From Chlamydomonas sphaeroides (taxonomy: Eukaryota; Chlorophyta; Chlorophyceae; Chlamydomonadales; Chlamydomonadaceae), in NCBI GenBank assembly GCA_001662425.1, contig BDDC01002243.1, positions 1,002 through 14,876 on the forward strand: a DNA stretch of 13,875 nt, read 5' to 3'. The number at the start of each line of letters is the position of its first letter. The stretch's first letter is position 1. The notes beneath the pieces were generated by a model. The model made no database searches and was not told where the DNA came from. It worked only from the letters and a program-made list of their open reading frames with translations. The translations under genes and the position numbers were made by a program. Of this stretch, positions 9,101-13,875 are shown piece by piece.

Positions 9101-9734
9101 CCGGGCGTGGGAGGCCAGAGGGAGGCGTGGGAGCGCGGCGCCTGCTTGCCCGCGGGACGTGAGCCCTCCCCTGGTGGTGCGAGCCTGGTGGAGCCTGCGC
9201 GGGCCGTACCTGCAGAGCGCTCCTGGGGAGAGGGAGTGGAGAGGGGGGAGGAGGAAGGCGCAGGGCAGGGGTATGCGCTGGCTCCGCGTGACGGGGGCCG
9301 CGGGGAGCAGCAGGCCGAGCCTAGGTCTTTGCAGCCCGTGCTCCCAACCCCACGCCGCCCACACACACCGCCCCCATCCAGCCCCCGACACACACATCAG
9401 AACCCCTTTCCCTCCACACACTGCATACACACACGCACCTCCCGGTTGCCCCCGTGATGCCCAGCAGCACCACCCTCGCGTCGGGGGCGATGGTGACCAT
9501 AGAGGGGGAGGGCGAGGGGGAGGGCGAGGCCGCCATGGCCACACCCCGCCGGCTGACCGCGCTGTCGCGGGCGCAGCGCGGCGCGGGGCTCGCGATGGGT
9601 GATGCCGACGCTTGTTGCTGCTGGCAGCGGGCAGAGACGGGTGCGGGCGCGAGACGGGGCCGGGCGCAGGCGAGCGCGGGCGCGGGCGAGGGCGCGGAGG
9701 GTCGGCTCGGTGCTCGGGTGGTGGAGAGCAGCAT
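6155..9734 (-). CDS. NmrA-like family atypical short-chain dehydrogenase, probably plastid-targeted
   Basis: This is an NAD(P)-binding Rossmann protein of the NmrA / atypical SDR group; members are redox sensors or reductases, and the substrate here is unknown. Eleven exons join in phase to 431 residues: 9734-9439, 9222-9210, 9023-8919, 8672-8587, 8306-8236, 8011-7887, 7624-7536, 7127-6938, 6718-6636, 6522-6471, 6340-6155. Residues 1 to about 80 are rich in Ser, Ala, Pro and Arg and look like a chloroplast transit peptide plus linker. The nucleotide motif GITGATGR is at 92-99. VVAGDLDDPASL (139-150), YNSSGG (197-202), Lys215 and Glu219 in MEQKHAVEEVL, and LAGDELTPEQ follow family order. The YxxxK catalytic pair of classical SDRs is absent, as is usual for NmrA-like proteins. 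A Gln/Pro/Ala-rich tail ends the protein. Exon 2 is a 13-nt microexon. The start at 9734 is the least certain point, since the frame stays open upstream to 9905. Exon 9 could also begin at 6712. Confidence 0.88.
6745..6825. repeat. 45-bp imperfect tandem duplication in an intron of the NmrA-like gene
   Basis: GAGGGGTTGG followed by AGGCCGTGGCGTGGCACG occurs at 6745-6778 and again from 6790, a 45-bp period with a few mismatches. It lies in the intron between exons 8 and 9. Confidence 0.8.
8767..8916. repeat. Two adjacent minisatellites in an intron of the NmrA-like gene
   Basis: At 8767-8858 a 43-bp unit containing GCCCGGTCGCTGCAGCCCAC is present twice with a partial third copy. Directly after it, 8861-8916 holds 4.7 perfect copies of the 12-mer GGCCACCCCAGG. 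Both lie in the intron between exons 3 and 4, and the 12-mer array ends three bases before the donor of exon 3. Confidence 0.93.
9210..9222 (-). other. 13-nt microexon of the NmrA-like gene
   Basis: GAGCGCTCTGCAG is flanked by CTCCCCAG (acceptor) and GTACGG (donor). It supplies the one base needed to finish Arg99 plus the codons S-A-L-Q. Without it exon 1 (phase 2) cannot join exon 3 (phase 0) in frame. With it the protein reads GITGATGRSALQGLLSAAG, as expected after a Rossmann motif. Confidence 0.75.
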
Positions 9735-10520
9735 GGCAGCGGCAGTGCAAGCGAGTGCTGGAGTGTCGCTTGGCGAAATGGTGTGTGGTCTAGCGCTCCA
9801 CGCCTGGGCCATGACCCGCTGGAACCCGGCGAACGTTGGACTGTTGCGACACGGCGCGCCTGCCGGGGTATGGAGACTTGGCAGCCCCCTCCGGCCCCAC
9901 ACCACGAACCTGGGCGCCAGCTGTCGCCCTGAGCGTGACGACTGACGATGAGAAGCTGCTTTTAGAATGCTGTGCGGCGATGCTGCATGCTGCCGGCGTC
10001 GCTGCCCGCGAGCAGCTCCTGCGCATGCTGCCCGCCCATGGTTGCGAATGCCGCATTGACGCGCTATTTCACGCCGATGACAGGTTTTAGTAACTCTGGG
10101 CCTATGCTATGTTGCAAGCAGCGCCGGCGATGCTGCAAATTTGGTGTTCTTCGCCACTACGTTCGCTACTTGCTTGACCGCGTCGCGCGGCGAGTTCTCA
10201 AGGGAGCGAGTGGGAAGCTTGCTATGTCTTTGCTGTAGTGTGATGGCGGGAACCACCGCGACCAACCGAAACCCTCTCAGCGACATCTGCGTCGTTCGTG
10301 TTGCAGCGGTGTTGCCCAGCGCCTCCCAGCGCTGCCCCGCTACTCACAGGCAAGCTGCCAACACCTTTCTATTGAACATGTGCAACTAAGCGCCAAAGCT
10401 CGCGAGAAGGGAAGTCGAGACGTCGCGGCGGCGTCAGGCCTCGTAGGGACGGTCAGGGTTCCAGCATGGCAGGCCAGTCAGCAGGGGAGGCCCTCACCTT
10501 CGGGTTATCCATCATTGCAG
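9735..10520 (-). promoter_or_regulatory. Probable promoter and 5' UTR region of the NmrA-like gene
   Basis: This is the sequence between the start codon of the NmrA-like gene and the TGTAA signals of the upstream gene. The part from about 9930 to 10420 is clearly less GC-rich than the genes. A plus-strand frame (9836-10090, 84 codons) and a minus-strand frame (10056-9790, 88 codons) exist, but neither resembles a known protein. The minus frame could be an upstream ORF. The promoter role is positional inference. Confidence 0.35.
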
Positions 10521-10558
10521 TTACAGCGCCGCGCACTGCAACAACTTGAAACTTTACA
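10521..10558 (-). terminator. Two candidate poly(A) signals TGTAA for the right monooxygenase gene
   Basis: TGTAA occurs on the minus strand at 10558-10554 and 10525-10521. They are the first such pentamers I found downstream of the stop at 11626, and they imply a 3' UTR of nearly 1.1 kb. Confidence 0.4.
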
Positions 10559-11625
10559 ATTGTCAACTGCAACTGCCCGGGTCCCCCTTGGTCACGCCCC
10601 TGGTCCGCACAGCTGGCGGCTGCAGTGTGTGTGCGGCGGCGCTGGCCGCCGGCGCAGGCCGGCGGGGCTGCAGCAATCGGGCCAAGCAGCCGCATGACGT
10701 GCTCGCCAAAGAATGCAATGCTACAACGTAGTGCACAGTTTCATCAAGTACGGTAACAGCAACCACATGAATGCCGCTGGGCGGCCCAGGCCGCGGCCGG
10801 CAGGCCGCAGCACTGCCTAGCCCGCCTCCCTCCTCCGCGAGCCCGCACCTCGTCATTCACTGCGACACAACCTCGGGCACGAGCACAGCCCTAGCTAGCC
10901 AGATGTACAAGCCTGCGCCGTCCGTTGCGACGCCGACGCCACGCGACAGTGGGAACCGGCGGCCGCCGACAGGCGCGGGGCGCTGAGCATGTCAGTCGGT
11001 GCTCAAGCAGTGGCGCTGCCGCGCTGCATGCAACGATGAATGTGTGACAAGATGGCACCCTGCCAACGCCCAGTCGGTCCTGCGTTCTACGCATGTAAGC
11101 CAAGGGGCCTCGCAACAATCCAGCGAACGCACGAGCGCCACAGCGGCGCACGCAGCAGCGACCCGCGGCGCTGCGTGCGGCTCATGTTTGCATGCACATG
11201 TCCACGCACGTCCACACACGGGTTCTACCTAGCACAGGAACACACGAGCTATTTCCCAACACACGAGCTGCCTCACCCGCTGGCAGCCTACTGCCCTGGT
11301 GCCCCACATGCGTGTATGCGGACAAGGGGGCGGGCGGGGGCGGCCCTGCTGGCGCAAGCCTGGCCTTGCATGGGGCCCTCTTGTGCGCTACATATGATGA
11401 TGTATGATGATGTATGATGATGTATGATGATGATGTCCATGCCTTCCGCTACCGCAGCTAGGCGCATTGCACCCCACGACGACGTGCGCGGGGCAGCCCA
11501 AAGCATGCTCCCACCACACGACGTATCCACACGACGCATAAGTCAAACTCAAACGGATGCGAGCCCAGCCACACACACACACACATGCACTCACTCCGCT
11601 GCATCAGGCCCCACCACACATCCAT
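10559..11625 (-). other. Probable long 3' UTR or intergenic region after the right monooxygenase gene
   Basis: I see no exon with family similarity in this 1.07 kb. It contains an ATG-rich decamer repeat (TATGATGATG, three copies, 11393-11422), a short CA run near 11571-11584 and several CACACG-rich patches around 11200-11270. It may be one long 3' UTR or may hide an unrecognised small gene. Confidence 0.35.
11393..11425. repeat. Decamer tandem repeat TATGATGATG, three copies
   Basis: Three perfect copies lie at 11393-11402, 11403-11412 and 11413-11422, followed by ATG. The repeat is AT-rich against a GC-rich background and lies in the presumed 3' UTR of the right monooxygenase gene. Confidence 0.93.
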
Positions 11626-13875
11626 TCACTTGCTCTCCTGCAGCTGGCGGCCGGCCGAGCCGGGCGGCGTCGCAGCAGCTGGCGGCGGCTTGCACCGGTC
11701 GCTGCTGCGCCTGGCGCCGCCGGGGCCCGTGCCCAGGGGCTCAAAGGAGGCGGCGTGGATGGCGGCGAGGCGGTTCGTGGGGAACATGGCGCCGGGCGGG
11801 GGCAGCCACACGTCGCGCACCCGCGGCAGCTGCTCGGCGGCGTAGCGCCGCAGGGCCTGCCACATATAGGTGGGGTGGGGCGGGAGGCGCAGGGGTTGGT
11901 GGGGCTGGGGCGCGCAGGGGCTGGTTGGGTGGAGGAACGGGGCAGGCGGGGTGCAGGGATGTAGGGGAAGCGGCTCAGGCGGGTGGGACGATGGGGCGAG
12001 GAGAGGCCCGGCAGTGGCGCCCACGGGTGGGGCAGGGCGCCAGGGCCCGGCCTCGGCCACTGTGGGCGGCAACCTGGCCTGTCTGCCGGCTTGCAATCGC
12101 CCAGCCCGACTGGGGCACCACCCCACCGGGGCCAAACACTCGTCGGGCCGTGGGCAGCAGGCCGGCCGGCCGTCAGGCAGGCAGGCAGGCCAGCCGGCAG
12201 GCAGGCAGGCGCCGGCGCACCCACGGCACGCACCTGGCTGCTCACGCCCTGCCGCTGCACCGCAGCCGCCAGCACCGCGGCGTCCTCCCAGGCCATGTTG
12301 AGGCCCATGCCGTCCGTGGGCGCCGTGTGCGCGGCGTCGCCGATGAGCACCACGTTGCCGCGCACCCAGTCCGCCTCCTGCAGTGGGGCGTGGGGAGGTG
12401 GGAGTGGAGGTGGGGGAGGAGGTGGCGGGCGAGGCGCACCGCGCAACCGGAACGTGGAGCGGCGCGGGGCCGCACCCGTGGACCGGGGGGCTGCGGCGCA
12501 CACAGCCAAGCCTGACAACGACGACGATGGTCGAGCAGGCGGGCGGCGCTGTAGGGGCGCAACACATCACCCGTGCTAGATAGCCACGAGCGTGATGGCT
12601 GCCAATGTCCACTAGGAAGTAGGATTTATCTATGACGAAACAAGCAAGATAAATGCAGCAGTAGCCTTCGCAAAGCGCCCTCCCCCTCCCCCACCCCCCA
12701 TCCCCCGCACCCCGGTGAATGCCGCCATGTCGTGGCCGTAGTAGCCGTGCTCCGTGACGGCAGCCGGGTCGGTGCGGCTGATGAGCGCCAGCAGCTCGGG
12801 CCGGTGGTCGGCGAACACCGCCAGGCAGCGGTCCTTGGCCGAGGCGCCTGTGGCGCCTGCGGGGGGCAGGACGAGGGCGGCGGAGGGGTCCGGCGTGGTC
12901 CGGGGCGGTCCGGGGCGGGAGGGACGGGATGCAGAGGGGTGTATGTCATGCGCCTGCTGTGCGCGTGCGTGGGCGCGGACGGAGGGCCATGCTGCTGCAC
13001 GGCGGTACGGCAAGTGCTGTACGGAGATGCGTCATGCTGGTGTACGACAGTCTGCCGTACGCACCCGTCTGGTGGATGCCCAGGTCATCGGGTCCTCGCA
13101 CTGCCCAGGGCACACCTGGGCGGCGGGGGCCAGGGGGGCACGTGGGGCAGAGAGCGGGGCTGCCAGGGTATGTGGGCCTGCCAGGCATGTGGCACGTGGC
13201 ACGCGGCATGTGTGAGGGATGCAGCCCCCGGGTCTGTGCCCGCCCGCTAGCCACGTGACCCATATGCCCCCAGCCTTTGGACCCCTCAGCCGTGTACCCT
13301 CCTCGGCCCTCCTTCCCTGGGCTGCCCCTGCCTCCCGCCCCTGCCTCCCGCCCCTCCTGCCCCTCGCGCCCACCCGCCTCCCCCAGGAAGCTGGTGGCGG
13401 CTATGCACGTCCACACGAAGCGGCGGCCGGGCACCACCGCGTACACCACCGCGGAGCGCGAGGGAGGCTGGGGCGGGGGAGGGAGAGGCACGTGGGAGGA
13501 CGAGGGAGGCTGAGAGGGCAGGCCACGTGGAGGGAGGAGGCACGTGCGGATAGGACGCTCAGCCTGCCTGTATCCCCAAAGGAACGGCAGCTTCTCCTGC
13601 GGGTATCCATATTCCGGGGCCCCATGTCCGAGCTCCGGGCCGTAAAGGATGAGAAACAAAGCGCCCAATGATTGCCTCGCCCGCCGCCATGACGACTGCG
13701 CAGGTGGGTCCTGGCCGCCCCGCCCCTCCCGCCAGCGCACCATGCCCTGGCCCAGCCACAGCACGGGATCGCCCCCGCTGTCCCGCATCAGCTGCGGCAC
13801 GTCGTCCGGGTTGTCGTACTCCACCACCGCCCGCCAGATCAGCTTGTCCTTGAAGGTGGGCAGCCCCGAGCCCCA
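11626..13875 (-). CDS. Class A FAD-dependent monooxygenase, C-terminal half (5' end cut by the window edge)
   Basis: This is the substrate-side and second FAD-contact half of a flavoprotein monooxygenase. Five exons join in phase: 13875-13741, 13467-13374, 12856-12711, 12377-12234 and 11856-11626, giving 249 visible residues. The first exon reads LPTFKDKLIWRAVVEYDN, the beta-strand segment that normally follows the GADG motif in this family. Exon 2 ends the strand VVYAVVPGRRFVWT. Exon 4 carries the diagnostic FAD-pyrophosphate motif GDAAHTAPTDGMGLNMAWED. The usual Pro and Gln of the family pattern (GDAAH..xP..GqG.N) are Thr-Asp and Met here. The last 30 or so residues are a Ser/Pro/Ala/Gln-rich tail. 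The Rossmann N-terminus lies beyond the right edge. No overlap exists with the N-terminal fragment at 1-1895, so paralogy cannot be measured here. Confidence 0.87.
12175..12210. repeat. GGCA/GCAG-rich short repeat in an intron
   Basis: The GGCA unit recurs as GGCAGGCAGGCAGGC, an interruption, then GGCAGGCAGGCAGGC. It lies near the 5' end of the intron between exons 4 and 5 of the right monooxygenase fragment. Confidence 0.8.
13005..13060. repeat. Imperfect hairpin inside an intron
   Basis: Arms 13005-13022 (GTACGGCAAGTGCTGTAC) and 13042-13060 (GTACGACAGTCTGCCGTAC) are near reverse complements around a 19-base loop. It sits in the 517-bp intron between exons 2 and 3 of the right monooxygenase fragment. 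Function is unknown and it could be chance. Confidence 0.5.

Noticed and set aside
9735..9905. An N-terminal extension of the NmrA-like protein starting at 9905 or 9810
   Set aside because: The frame is open, but the start at 9734 (MLLSTTRAPSRPSAPSPAPA) already gives a good transit-peptide-like N-terminus. The extension has no family support. It remains possible.
11424..12515. A 363-codon plus-strand open frame
   Set aside because: It is the antisense shadow of exons 4 and 5 of the right monooxygenase, which carry the GDAAH motif on the minus strand.
1..13875. tRNA genes, rRNA, CRISPR arrays, transposase or integrase genes
   Set aside because: I looked on both strands for tRNA B-box-like GGTTCRA patterns, regularly spaced repeats and transposase motifs and found none that hold up.

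Overview
This window looks like nuclear DNA from a photosynthetic green alga (Chlorophyta, probably core Chlorophyceae such as Chlamydomonadales or Sphaeropleales). It is very GC-rich. Its genes are cut into many short exons with GT..AG introns. One gene is an unmistakable chloroplast Rieske iron-sulfur protein of the cytochrome b6f complex (petC) with a green-algal transit peptide. The pentamer TGTAA, the usual chlorophyte polyadenylation signal, lies several hundred bases downstream of the stop codons. I cannot name the species.

All four genes are on the minus strand, head to tail. In transcription order (right to left) they are: (1) 13875-11626, the C-terminal half of a class A FAD-dependent monooxygenase, cut by the right window edge; (2) 9734-6155, a complete 11-exon gene for a putatively plastid-targeted NmrA-like atypical short-chain dehydrogenase of about 431 residues; (3) 4107-2953, a complete 5-exon petC of 205 residues; (4) 1895-1, the N-terminal half of a class A FAD-dependent monooxygenase, cut by the left window edge. 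I rebuilt the exons by hand. Every junction has a GT donor, an AG acceptor and a matching codon phase. Most of the long open frames in the window are GC-driven shadows of these genes.

The gaps between genes are 1.1 kb (1896-2952), 2.0 kb (4108-6154) and 1.9 kb (9735-11625). They hold probable 3' UTRs, promoters, a 24-bp tandem repeat and TGTAA signals. The 2.0 kb gap also holds a diverged inverted repeat: the DNA directly upstream of the petC start codon (4124-4274) recurs in opposite orientation at 5514-5685, at roughly 73-76% identity in its aligned blocks.

Functionally, petC is core photosynthetic electron transport. The NmrA-like protein and the two monooxygenase pieces are flavin- or dinucleotide-dependent redox proteins of unknown substrate. 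I found no mobile-element protein, CRISPR array, tRNA or rRNA. The two observations most worth following up are the inverted repeat beside petC and the fact that the two monooxygenase fragments are almost exactly complementary halves of one protein.
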